A DNA stretch of 64,000 nucleotides from positions 1 to 64,000 of the forward strand of contig SXHN01000111.1 of NCBI GenBank assembly GCA_005773635.1. The letters are read 5' to 3'. The position numbers were made by a program, and so were the translations under genes. Origin of the DNA: Actinomycetota bacterium. GTDB lineage: Bacteria; Actinomycetota; Acidimicrobiia; IMCC26256; PALSA-610. Under the pieces are notes generated by a model that saw only the letters and a list, made by a program, of their open reading frames with translations, made no database searches and was not told where the DNA came from. Of the stretch, positions 51,011-59,682 are shown piece by piece (positions within the stretch are counted from its first letter, which is position 1; every line of letters begins with the position of its first letter).

Positions 51011-51074
51011 CACCCAAACGCTGACCGGCTGTCGAGTATGCACAACGAGTTCGAAATCTGACATGCTGCATGAC

Positions 51075-51521
51075 ATGACAAGTGACCTCTCCGCCCGCAA
51101 CCGACAACTCATCGAGCGCTTCTGGCTCACGTTGTATTCGAAACGTGACTTCGACGGTATCGGAGCCTTCTTCACCGAAGATGGCGAGTACACCGATGTG
51201 TTCTCACCAGGCGGCGACGACGACATCGCACGCGGCCCGCAACAAATCGCGGCGCGCCTGCGGCTCGGACTCGAACCGTTGTCTGGCATCTACCACCACC
51301 CGAAACACATGATCGCGGAAGGCGACCTCGTGATGACCGAACACGCCGAGGAGTGGCATTGGCACACCGGCGAGACGGTGTTGGTGCGATTCGTGAGCGT
51401 GCATCACATCGTGGACGGAAAAATCGTTCGCTGGCACGACTATCCCGATCTCCAAGCACTCTTAAGCGCGGCGCCGCAATGGTGGATGGAACACATCATG
51501 GAGGGATACGCGCGTGACTGA
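51075..51521 (+). CDS. SnoaL/limonene-epoxide-hydrolase-like NTF2-fold protein
   Basis: About 148 residues (ATG at 51075; the ATG at 51063 is equally possible). FDGIGAFFTEDGEYTDVF and VSVHHIVDGKIVRWHDYPD are the recurring landmarks of the SnoaL/LEH group; the final RWHDY-D corresponds to the Arg/Asp region of the limonene epoxide hydrolases. It overlaps the next gene by eight bases, so the two are coupled. It may act as an epoxide hydrolase, isomerase or binding protein. Confidence 0.8.
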   Translation: MTSDLSARNRQLIERFWLTLYSKRDFDGIGAFFTEDGEYTDVFSPGGDDDIARGPQQIAARLRLGLEPLSGIYHHPKHMIAEGDLVMTEHAEEWHWHTGETVLVRFVSVHHIVDGKIVRWHDYPDLQALLSAAPQWWMEHIMEGYARD

Positions 51522-52296
51522 CTCGGCGTTGGTCAGGTACGAACGCGCAGGCCACATCGCCACGATCACCTACAACCGGCCCGAAAAGCTCAACGCAATC
51601 AACGGCGCCATGCGTGCGGCGTTGAACAACGCTTGGAACGAATTCCTCGCTGACGAAGCAGCGTGGGTCGGCATTGTTACCGGCGCAGGCAAAGCATTCT
51701 GCGTCGGTGCCGATCTCACTGAAGGCGGAAGCATCGGCGAGTTTCCCGGCACATTCTTTGAAATGCCCACGATCAACAGCTTCGAATCAGGGCTCGAGGT
51801 TTGGAAACCAACGATCGCCGCGGTTGGCGGCTATTGCTTGGGCTATGGGCTCACCGCGGCGTCCGCGTGCGACTTCGTCATCGCAGCCGACGATGCTGTG
51901 TTCGCGATGCCCGAAGTGCGCATCGGAACACCAACGATTGTGGGCGCGATCCGCTTGCCGCGCCGCATCACCAATTTCCAGCATGCACTCGAACTCCTGC
52001 TAACCGGCGAGCGCATCGACGCGGCCCGGGCCGTCGAAATCGGGCTGGCTTCTCGCGTGGTGCCGAGATCAGAATTGCAGAACGCTGCGCTCGGCTTGGC
52101 GACTCGACTCTGTCAGGGTGCACCACTCGCAGTGCGGGCGGTCAAAGAAATGGCCTACCGCGGCCAGGAGATGGCTTGGCCCGACGCCGTTCGTTTTGGT
52201 GAAACGTTGCGTCGTTTCGTTGCCAACACTGATGACGCCAAAGAGGGCGGACAGGCGTTTCGCGAACGCCGCGAACCCAAGTGGCTCGGGCGCTGA
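51514..52296 (+). CDS. Enoyl-CoA hydratase/isomerase (crotonase) family protein
   Basis: A 260-residue crotonase starting at a GTG after GGAGGG. The oxyanion-hole segments are FCVGADLTEGG and GYCLGYG. By eye, the Glu164 equivalent is present (MPEVRIG), but the Glu144 position is Thr (GYGLTAASACD). It is coupled to the LEH/SnoaL-like gene. The missing Glu suggests a reaction other than simple hydration, possibly isomerase or hydrolase chemistry. Compare the opposite pattern in the crotonase at 25435. Confidence 0.9.
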   Translation: MTDSALVRYERAGHIATITYNRPEKLNAINGAMRAALNNAWNEFLADEAAWVGIVTGAGKAFCVGADLTEGGSIGEFPGTFFEMPTINSFESGLEVWKPTIAAVGGYCLGYGLTAASACDFVIAADDAVFAMPEVRIGTPTIVGAIRLPRRITNFQHALELLLTGERIDAARAVEIGLASRVVPRSELQNAALGLATRLCQGAPLAVRAVKEMAYRGQEMAWPDAVRFGETLRRFVANTDDAKEGGQAFRERREPKWLGR

Positions 52297-52335
52297 TGCG
52301 CCTACCCCACTCGCCCGACGACAGGTAACGATTCT

Positions 52336-53139
52336 ATGCCCGAGCTTCCCGAGGTAGAAACCATCCGCCGTGCGCTCGAACCCGCACTCACGGGGCGAAC
52401 GATCGTTGATTCGGGTGCGTTTGCGTCGGCCAAGTTTTCAGATGCAACACTCGCGACAGGCAGCACGATTGAAGCAGTTCATCGGCGCGGAAAGTATCTG
52501 ATATTGCCGCTCGACAACGGCAATGAAATGATCGTGCACCTGGGCATGACTGGCGTGTTACGAACAATGTCGGTGCACACCAGCGACGACAAATTCCTTC
52601 GGGCTTGGTGGCAACTTGACGACGCACGAGTGTTCGAATTTTCCGATGTTCGACGCTTTGGGCGTGTCGCAGTCGTTCGCGGCGGCGACTACTCCGGCTT
52701 GCCCACCCTCGCAACCCTTGGCCCCGAGCCGCTGAGTGCACACTTCACGAGCGACGGTTTCTACCGAGCGTTGAACCAGTCAAGCCGAGCTATTAAGACC
52801 CAGTTGTTGTCGCAACGACCTGTGGCTGGAGTGGGAAACATCTACGCCGATGAAGCATGTTGGATCGCCCGAGTGCGACCGGCGGCGAGGTCGATTACGA
52901 AGCCTTCCGCCGCCCGGCTGCGCGATGCAATCAGAGAAGTCCTTGCTGCCGCGATCCGTCGCAGCGGCACGACGTTGCGTGACTACCGAACGGTCGACGG
53001 CGGATACGGCGAACATCAACACCATCTCTTCGCGTACGGCAGATTCGGACAACCGTGCCAGCGGTGTGCGACGCCACTTCGCCGCAGCGTCGTCGATGCA
53101 CGGACGACCACACATTGCCCGACGTGTCAACGAACATGA
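52336..53139 (+). CDS. mutM: Formamidopyrimidine-DNA glycosylase (Fpg/MutM)
   Basis: A 267-residue DNA repair glycosylase that removes oxidised purines such as 8-oxoguanine. After Met removal, the N-terminal Pro is the nucleophile: MPELPEVETIRR. The conserved Lys lies in RRGKYLIL, and GNIYADE is the helix-two-turn-helix segment. The C-terminal zinc finger is QPCQRCATP and HCPTCQRT. The length is normal for the family. It is preceded by a crotonase gene on the same strand and converges with the YqgE gene. Confidence 0.95.
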   Translation: MPELPEVETIRRALEPALTGRTIVDSGAFASAKFSDATLATGSTIEAVHRRGKYLILPLDNGNEMIVHLGMTGVLRTMSVHTSDDKFLRAWWQLDDARVFEFSDVRRFGRVAVVRGGDYSGLPTLATLGPEPLSAHFTSDGFYRALNQSSRAIKTQLLSQRPVAGVGNIYADEACWIARVRPAARSITKPSAARLRDAIREVLAAAIRRSGTTLRDYRTVDGGYGEHQHHLFAYGRFGQPCQRCATPLRRSVVDARTTTHCPTCQRT

Positions 53140-53158
53140 TCCACTACTGACTCGAGAG

Positions 53159-53722
53159 TCAGTTGTCGTTCGGGTCGTCGGGATACTGCGCGACCCATGC
53201 GAGCGGCGAGGTCTGACGTCGCAGCACTGCCTGCCACAATCCATCCGGATCATCACTCAAGGCATCGTTTGCCTGCGCGTCGCATACGAACCATGCTTCC
53301 TCGCGCAACTCCTGTTCGAGTTGCCCACTCGACCATCCTGCATACCCGACGAAGAGCCGCGCCAACGCGACACCTTCCTCAAAATCAAACGGATCCCGAT
53401 CAAGATCTGCCATCCCAAGGCGGCCAACGATGGGTGACCACGACGACCCCGCAACCTCTGGGTCGGTCACGAGGGCTAGACAGAACGCCGCCTCGGGCTG
53501 CACCGGCCCGCCGCCGAACAGCACTAGCGGCTCCGAAGTCACAGCCGCCCAGGGTTCGATCGCGTCGAAAACAGCAGTATTCGTTGGCCGATTCAGAACC
53601 AGGCCCAACGCTCCATCATCGCTGTGATCGATCATCAAAATGACGGTCCGATCAAAATGCGGGTCGGTCAGCACAGGGGCCGCCACCAGAAGTTTCCCTA
53701 CGAGTTCACCCGGCTTCCACAT
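53159..53722 (-). CDS. yqgE: YqgE/AlgH family protein (UPF0301)
   Basis: A 187-residue protein of the UPF0301 family. The N-terminal GKLLVAAPVLTDPHFDRTVIL, then GALGLVLNRPT and FGGGPVQPE, are the family landmarks. The ATG at 53722 follows GAGGATG and is preferred over a GTG at 53743. Function is not well defined. It is convergent with mutM and divergent from the SpeD-type fusion, with a palindrome in the gap. Confidence 0.92.
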   Translation of the reverse strand: MWKPGELVGKLLVAAPVLTDPHFDRTVILMIDHSDDGALGLVLNRPTNTAVFDAIEPWAAVTSEPLVLFGGGPVQPEAAFCLALVTDPEVAGSSWSPIVGRLGMADLDRDPFDFEEGVALARLFVGYAGWSSGQLEQELREEAWFVCDAQANDALSDDPDGLWQAVLRRQTSPLAWVAQYPDDPNDN

Positions 53723-53867
53723 AGCTACATCCTCGCGCACCAAACCGATCAGATTTTTTCAATCCAACCCGCCAGTCGGCTCCGAATACCGCGTACGCGG
53801 CCGGCGGCGTACGCTGCCTCAGCGTCAGCTGACACCGACCGTTACGTAGCAGTACAAGGTTTTCTGT

Positions 53868-53887
53868 AGTTTGACGTGCGTCAAACT
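53868..53887. promoter_or_regulatory. 20-base palindrome before the SpeD-type fusion gene
   Basis: AGTTTGACG-TG-CGTCAAACT is a perfect nine-base inverted repeat, 44 bases upstream of the GTG start. It is followed by an A/T-rich stretch that could hold a promoter. About 60 bases further left, CGCGTACGCG (53791-53800) and GCGTACGC (53808-53815) form two more short palindromes. These are candidate operators for the fusion gene, the divergent yqgE gene, or both. The binder is unknown. Confidence 0.6.
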
Positions 53888-53931
53888 GAATTTTTAGTTG
53901 TTCTTTCGGATAACCCAGAGGTATCGCAACG

Positions 53932-55104
53932 GTGCAAAACGGTGTCGGCCAACAAATGATCTGCGAATTTTGGGGTGCAACGAACCTCGATGATGTCGCT
54001 ACAACCGAACGGGCTTTGCGCGATGCAGTTCGTGCGGGAGGCGCGACGCTGGTTGAAATATTCGTGCACCGTTTTTCGCCCCACGGCATCTCGGGCATCG
54101 CAGTTATTGCTGAGAGTCATCTGGCAATACATACATGGCCGGAAATGGGCTACTGCGCCGCGGACTTTTTCACGTGTGGCGATTCGGTCGACATGAACGC
54201 AATCGTGCGAACTCTCCGCGATGCCTACCAGGCTGATCAGGTAGACGTGCGCACACTCCCGCGCGGTGTGCGTCCGGGTGAGTACACGCAGGCATCGTTT
54301 CAAGACACAACAGAAGGCCGCCCAAGCATCGCATTCGGTATCGATACGATTCTTGAACGACGCCAGACCCGCCATCAGGAGCTACTCCTGTTCGAATCCA
54401 ACGGCGCAGGTCGCGTACTCGCACTCGACGGCGCGCTGCGCACTACTGGTCTCGACGCGGCGGCCTACTACGAAACGCTCGTGCATCCCGCGTTGCATTG
54501 CCACCCCGATCCACGTCGCGTCGCAATCGTCGGCGGGGTCGATCTCCATTCCTTAACGGAGGCGTTGCATCACGAGGTCGAATCGGTCGACCTCATTGAA
54601 GCTGACGATGAAGCGATTCGCATCGCGCAGCAATACTACGAAGAAGTACAAGGCAGCCTCGACGATCGTCGAGTGCACCTCCACACGGGCGACATCGTGG
54701 CGACGCTGCAAAACTGTCGCGACATCGACGTTGCAATCATCGACCCCGTCGACCGCATAGGTTCGACGGTATCCACCGCGTTTCGCGCATTGATCGACGC
54801 AGTCGAAGGCGCTCTGGCGCCCGACGGTATCGTCGTTTTGCCAACCGGCATTGCGCACGAAACGAACAGTACGCTGCGAGATCGAGTACGCGCACTTGAG
54901 GCTCGATTCCCACATACGGAGTTGCTCTGGACGACAGACGCAACCGCGCCGGGATCACTCAGCACATTCGCATGCGCTAGCCGGATTCACGACCCGCGCG
55001 AAGTGCGTCGCTTCCCAGCCAACATTCAGACTGAGTGGTACGACCGAGATATGCACAACTGGTATTGGCTGCCCACCCCGAAGCGAAAACAACTGGTGGG
55101 CTAG
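53932..55104 (+). CDS. speD: SpeD-like pyruvoyl decarboxylase fused to a degenerate spermidine-synthase domain
   Basis: A 390-residue fusion. Residues 1-120 match class 1B AdoMet decarboxylase: the self-processing site ESHLAIHTWPE with Ser62 and His67, and Cys82 in ADFFTCG, all in place. Residues 130-370 match spermidine synthase by YYETLVHPAL and LALDGALRTT. But the cofactor loop GGGDG reads GGVDLHS, the VEID motif reads IEAD, and the substrate motif DSTDPVG reads DPVDRIG. So the first domain should be processed to a pyruvoyl enzyme, while the second may be inactive or altered. SpeD relatives fused to SpeE homologues have been reported to decarboxylate ornithine or arginine. Which applies here is unknown. 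Confidence 0.88.
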   Translation: MQNGVGQQMICEFWGATNLDDVATTERALRDAVRAGGATLVEIFVHRFSPHGISGIAVIAESHLAIHTWPEMGYCAADFFTCGDSVDMNAIVRTLRDAYQADQVDVRTLPRGVRPGEYTQASFQDTTEGRPSIAFGIDTILERRQTRHQELLLFESNGAGRVLALDGALRTTGLDAAAYYETLVHPALHCHPDPRRVAIVGGVDLHSLTEALHHEVESVDLIEADDEAIRIAQQYYEEVQGSLDDRRVHLHTGDIVATLQNCRDIDVAIIDPVDRIGSTVSTAFRALIDAVEGALAPDGIVVLPTGIAHETNSTLRDRVRALEARFPHTELLWTTDATAPGSLSTFACASRIHDPREVRRFPANIQTEWYDRDMHNWYWLPTPKRKQLVG

Positions 55105-55127
55105 CTCCATCTATACCTGCAACGAAA

Positions 55128-55155
55128 TGAGGCCCCGGCAATTGCCGGGGCCTCA
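55128..55155. terminator. Bidirectional hairpin terminator
   Basis: A perfect 28-base palindrome with 13-base arms, TGAGGCCCCGGCA and TGCCGGGGCCTCA, separated by AT. It sits between the convergent SpeD-type and Calx-beta genes. Short T-containing tracts follow on both strands but no long T-run. The strong G/C stem makes transcription termination in both directions likely. Confidence 0.8.
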
Positions 55156-55187
55156 TTCGATTCGTCTACCTATCGCGTAGCGCTCCG

Positions 55188-58100
55188 TTAGGGCGTACAG
55201 GTCGTGCCATCCAGCACCGAACATGCAAGACCGCCGGCACCGCTAACACCGCTGCCGCCTGCGACGCCGGAGACTCCATTGCCACCACCATTCACGAAGT
55301 CGCCGCTGCTGTCGAACGTACCGTTCCCAGGATCACGAGGCAAACCGCCGACGCCGCCAACTCCTCCGTTGCCGCCGACACCTCCCAATCCGCCGACCGC
55401 AGCCGCCGCGTGCACAAGATTGGTGCCTGCGCCAATTGTCGCAGAGCCGGTTCCGATATGCAGTACTGCAACGGATGGACCAGATTGGCCAGCACCGCCG
55501 CCGCCACCACCACCGCCACCACCAGCGCCACCACCAGATCCGGCGTTACCGCCTTTGGACTGTTTCTCGCCTTGGCCGCCGTTACCACCGTTACCGCCGT
55601 TACCGCCGTTACCGCCGTTGCCACCATTACCGCCGGCGTTAGCAGTAAGGCTGGCTCCACTATTGGCCGTCACGACAACGGAGGCATTGTGAGCGTAGAC
55701 CGCGAACGATCCTCCGCCAGGCGTACCTGCGGTTCCATTCGTGCCCGTGGTACCACCGCCACCGCCACCTGCGCCACGACCACCGTGAGCGCCGCCGGCG
55801 CAATAAGTACCACCGCCACCACCCGCGCCGCCACCGCCATAACCGGAGGTGCCGTTGGTGCCATTCGAGCCCGCTTGGCCAGCCCAAGTGGAGCCGGCAA
55901 ACGCAACTCCGCCAGTGCCACCGGTCCCCGCTGCGCCAGACGAACCAGGGCTGCCGAGACCGCCACCTGAGCCGCCACCGCCGTTGCCGGGTGAAGGTGT
56001 GATGCAATAGCCACCGCCACCGCCACCGCCAGCACCAGTCACGCCGCCACCGGTTCCGCCGGAGTTGCCGTTACTGCCCGAGGAGAAGAACCCTCCCTCG
56101 GCACCGCCACCGCCTCCAAATCCACCGGAAGCGACCCCGCTCCCGCCGCAGCTTGAACCGTTGCCCGTGTCGAAAGCGACGTGGCCAGCGCCGTTGCACC
56201 CGTTAACGCCATTCGTGCCAGCAGTGCCATTCGTTCCTGGCATACCAGCATCAGAAGACACTGACGAGTTTGTGATTGTCACGGTTGCGCCACTGATGGC
56301 ACGCACTCCGTACACCGATGCGCCGGTGCTGAGACCGGTGTTCCGACCTCGCAAGGTCAGCCCGTCAAATGTCACGGTGAGGCCACTTACCGTTGCAGCC
56401 TGAGGTGCGCCTTCGATCACACTCATCGAGTTGTCGGCGGTTCCCCCCGACCCAGCAGATCCTGGCCGACTCCAGCCGCCGTATTGGTCGAAGCCACCGA
56501 GTAACGACACGCCGCTCGATGGGCTCACACCGCTACCGGCGGCAAAGGTGCCCGCACCGACAGCAACCTGAGGTCGAGCCTCGGCCGCAGCAGTCGTTAG
56601 TGCCGCAGCAACGGTCAATTTCGGCGCCGCAGCGGTGCCAGGGTTGGAGTTGCTGCCGCCGGGAGCGACGAATACTGCATTGCGCACTTCGAAGGTCGTC
56701 GAGGCCGAAGTGGTCGTCAGCCCCGACCAATCGGACTGCTCTGCTACTGCGGTGTAGATGCCAGTCGCGTATGCAGCAGGCGACGCTACGTTGAAAGTGC
56801 CGCCTACACCCGCAGCGTTGAGCGTCTCAAGTACCGAACCTGATGTATTCGCGCCGTTGTAGACGGTTACTACGACGCTGGTTGCGTCGCCGTCGGCGAT
56901 GCCTGCATCTCCGGTGAAGTTCGGCGCAGAAGCAGAGTCACGGTTACTGCCCGTTGTCGGGCTGAGCAACGCGACAACCGGCGCACCCGCATCATCAGCG
57001 CCAACGGCCGTACCCCTCGCGCTTGCGGCACCAGCACCCGCGCGGTTCTTCGCCCGCACTTCATACATACAACTTGTAGAACGTCCACATGCTGCATGCA
57101 GCGCACGCACGTTGGTTCCGCCGCCGGTATTCGCCCACGCCGAAAAGAATGTTCCGGCATCGGTGGACACTCGGAATTCGTATCCAGTGAGTGCGCTACC
57201 GCCGTTATCAGCCGGTGCCGTCCAGTCGAGTTCGGTCCCACCCAACGTGGTGAGCGCGGTCGTCGCAGCCAAGGCAGTAGGAGCCCCTGGCACGGCAATG
57301 TCGCCGTCGTCGAGGATGTTCACCGTTGCGCTGTTGTCAGTAATGACAGCATTCACGCTTGGGGTGGACAACTGCACCGCAAACGCTTCGTTACTCTCAC
57401 GCAACGTATCTGGACGGACTTGCAGCACCACGTAACGCACGCGCTGCCCAGGTTTGAACGTGATCAATTTATTGATCTTTGCGACATAGTCGGTACCTGC
57501 CGTGGCAGTGCCGTTAACCGTCGTGTACCGCAACGAAACGTTGGTCGTCGCTGGATGGCTCAGGTGGATCGACGCGGTGACTTTGCGGTTCGCGCCAGTG
57601 TCTCCCTCAACGACAACCATGTCGTCGATACTGATCTCCACAGGCGCGGCGGTCGGCGAGTCGTCATCGAGGATCGTGACCGTTCCAATGCTGCGTTCGA
57701 TCAGCGTGCCCGCCGAGTTGTTGTACAACATGACGGTAAATACTTCGTTGCCTTCTGCCACCGAATCGGCATTCACCGTGATGCTCGCCTCAAAGCCGGC
57801 GCGCCCGGCGAGGAAGTTTGCCTTCGTACCGGCAATGGCCGCGAAGTCGCTCGGGCTAGTGGCGGTACCAGGAACCGTCTTGTAATAAATGTACGCCCCG
57901 GTATTACTCGCTCGATCCATCGTGATCGGCACTTTTACTTTGTAGACATTTGATGGTGCTGCTGCGTCGCCCTCTCGCATCGTTGCATCACCGATGGAGA
58001 AGGAACTCGGCTTCGCCGTCGCTTCGCTGATCGTTGCGGTTGCGAGCGATGGTGTGCCCGCCCCGATCGCGGCAGAGAACGTGAAGGTACGCGTCGGCAC

Positions 58101-59570
58101 AATGTCCCACACGCCGTCGAGCACCGTCGGGATCGTGACGCTCTGGGTGAGCGATCCGCCCGGGTTGAACGTCAGCGAGCCGGTAGCGGACGCATAGTCG
58201 CCCGGTGCCGTCGCGGAACCGTTGGCAGTCGAGTAGTTCACGGTGATCGCGTCGCGCGGGTGCGACAACAGCGTGACTTTGCAAGCGATAGGGCTGCCTT
58301 CCGCCGCAGAATCACAGACCGACTCAATGCCAGAAAACTCATCGTCGACGATGCGCGCATTGACGGCGCTGCCTTCGCCGCCACCGGTGACGCTGGTGAT
58401 GTCAAGCGCGAATTCCTCCGCGTTTTCGAGCACGGCATCGTTGAGCACTGGAACGGTGACGGTCTGATGCACCGAACCAGCTGATGTATACGTCAACGTT
58501 CCGGAGGTAGTCGTGTAGTCAGAACCCGCAACGGCTGAACCGTCTTGAGTGGTATAGGCAACCACCACGGTGCCCGAAACCGGGGGCTTCGTCAGCGCGA
58601 CATCGAATGCAACCGTTGCTCCTGGGCCTTCGGTAGCAGTGCCGCCTTTGACCTGCGTTATCGGAAGATCCACGACTGAATACGAGACCGATTGAGAACT
58701 CGCATTGGCGCGGGTGTCTGTGGCATTGACAGTAAAAGTCTTTGCGCCGAGGGAAGCAGTGTTGATCGGCGCACCGTTGGCGCTCGTGCCAACGCACGTT
58801 GCAACGCCCGAAGGATCGCTGCAGCTGAAGTTACCGTTGACAACTTGCCCCAACGAGAACGACTGCCCCGATATTGGAGCAACGATGGAAATCGTCGGGC
58901 CGCTCACGTCGGGAGCAACGATGGAAGTTCCATGCACGAGCGTGGCAGGGTTGCCAGGCGCGTAACACTTGACGAACACGTCAAGTGCACCGATTGGGGA
59001 CGCGACGTTGGCAGTGAAGTTGAACGAAGGGTTACCGTTGTCGTTGAACGTCGGAGCGCCACCCAGGCGCAGCTCTGCGGTTTGGCCAATCGAACCTGTT
59101 GTGGTGACATTGTAGGTGATCGATGGCGGAGTGATCTGTGCACCACCAGCAAAGCTGTTGTTATTGGTGAGCGTGAGGACGCCTCCCGTGCGGTTCGAGC
59201 TCCAGCCGCCCGATCCACCGACCACGTTCACACTATTCACGGTGACGCGAGTGGGATCCGGAATTTTGAAGTTAATCCCGCGCATGTTGTTGAGGTTGTA
59301 GCCACCGCTTGAGGTGGGCACCGCCACGGGGTCAATGGTCGCGACGATAGAGAACGCGGTGCCCGGCTCGACGGTGTCGGGCGCAGTGCCATGCCAAATC
59401 AGGTCGACCGCCGTGCTCGATGGTCCTGCAAGCGTGGTATCCGGGTAGGCAGTGCAGGGGAAAGACACTGGCACATTCTGAGTGTGTGCCTCACTCGTCG
59501 AGGGCGCCCAGGCCATGGCGCCTAACGCAGTTGCAACAACTGTGACAACGGCAAGCGATTTTCGAATCAT
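55188..59570 (-). CDS. Large secreted Calx-beta / fibronectin-III / Gly-rich repeat protein
   Basis: A 1460-residue protein. A signal peptide (to about residue 28) is followed by a beta-rich domain and an Ig-like part near 240-310. Four Calx-beta-like domains follow (about 315-785), with repeated motifs such as GTATAGTDY and AVAGSDYTT, and Asp-rich loops that would bind Ca2+. A fibronectin-III domain lies near 790-890. The last 500 residues begin as a beta-helix (VFVAPGGSNSNPGTAAAPKLTVA) and end in a PGRS-like Gly-rich zone with GGN repeats. The strong GGAGGG ribosome site suggests efficient translation. No sortase motif or C-terminal anchor is visible. It is probably a secreted adhesin, matrix or surface protein. 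Confidence 0.88.
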   Translation of the reverse strand: MIRKSLAVVTVVATALGAMAWAPSTSEAHTQNVPVSFPCTAYPDTTLAGPSSTAVDLIWHGTAPDTVEPGTAFSIVATIDPVAVPTSSGGYNLNNMRGINFKIPDPTRVTVNSVNVVGGSGGWSSNRTGGVLTLTNNNSFAGGAQITPPSITYNVTTTGSIGQTAELRLGGAPTFNDNGNPSFNFTANVASPIGALDVFVKCYAPGNPATLVHGTSIVAPDVSGPTISIVAPISGQSFSLGQVVNGNFSCSDPSGVATCVGTSANGAPINTASLGAKTFTVNATDTRANASSQSVSYSVVDLPITQVKGGTATEGPGATVAFDVALTKPPVSGTVVVAYTTQDGSAVAGSDYTTTSGTLTYTSAGSVHQTVTVPVLNDAVLENAEEFALDITSVTGGGEGSAVNARIVDDEFSGIESVCDSAAEGSPIACKVTLLSHPRDAITVNYSTANGSATAPGDYASATGSLTFNPGGSLTQSVTIPTVLDGVWDIVPTRTFTFSAAIGAGTPSLATATISEATAKPSSFSIGDATMREGDAAAPSNVYKVKVPITMDRASNTGAYIYYKTVPGTATSPSDFAAIAGTKANFLAGRAGFEASITVNADSVAEGNEVFTVMLYNNSAGTLIERSIGTVTILDDDSPTAAPVEISIDDMVVVEGDTGANRKVTASIHLSHPATTNVSLRYTTVNGTATAGTDYVAKINKLITFKPGQRVRYVVLQVRPDTLRESNEAFAVQLSTPSVNAVITDNSATVNILDDGDIAVPGAPTALAATTALTTLGGTELDWTAPADNGGSALTGYEFRVSTDAGTFFSAWANTGGGTNVRALHAACGRSTSCMYEVRAKNRAGAGAASARGTAVGADDAGAPVVALLSPTTGSNRDSASAPNFTGDAGIADGDATSVVVTVYNGANTSGSVLETLNAAGVGGTFNVASPAAYATGIYTAVAEQSDWSGLTTTSASTTFEVRNAVFVAPGGSNSNPGTAAAPKLTVAAALTTAAAEARPQVAVGAGTFAAGSGVSPSSGVSLLGGFDQYGGWSRPGSAGSGGTADNSMSVIEGAPQAATVSGLTVTFDGLTLRGRNTGLSTGASVYGVRAISGATVTITNSSVSSDAGMPGTNGTAGTNGVNGCNGAGHVAFDTGNGSSCGGSGVASGGFGGGGGAEGGFFSSGSNGNSGGTGGGVTGAGGGGGGGYCITPSPGNGGGGSGGGLGSPGSSGAAGTGGTGGVAFAGSTWAGQAGSNGTNGTSGYGGGGAGGGGGTYCAGGAHGGRGAGGGGGGTTGTNGTAGTPGGGSFAVYAHNASVVVTANSGASLTANAGGNGGNGGNGGNGGNGGNGGQGEKQSKGGNAGSGGGAGGGGGGGGGGAGQSGPSVAVLHIGTGSATIGAGTNLVHAAAAVGGLGGVGGNGGVGGVGGLPRDPGNGTFDSSGDFVNGGGNGVSGVAGGSGVSGAGGLACSVLDGTTCTP
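55575..55640. repeat. 9-base tandem repeat encoding GGN
   Basis: The unit ACCGCCGTT, with small variants, repeats about six times on the plus strand. On the minus strand it encodes Gly-Gly-Asn units in the Gly-rich end of the 1460-residue protein. The unit is in frame, so slippage would change length without a frameshift. Confidence 0.85.
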
Positions 59571-59682
59571 GCGGGTGACCCTCCGGTAACCATGGGATTC
59601 AACTACGACTCGGCACGCGGTCGACCGCCCGCCGATCCGGAAACGCTACACCGGTGAGAACGCGTTGTCACGCGTCAAACCA

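Noticed and set aside
55575-55640. Possible CRISPR or clustered repeat array
   Set aside because: The repeats are nine bases, uninterrupted, in frame and encode GGN. There are no spacers or cas genes.
55204-55692. Pro-rich frame antisense to the Calx-beta protein
   Set aside because: It is the complement of the Gly codon repeats (GGN read as NCC), not a real Pro-rich protein.
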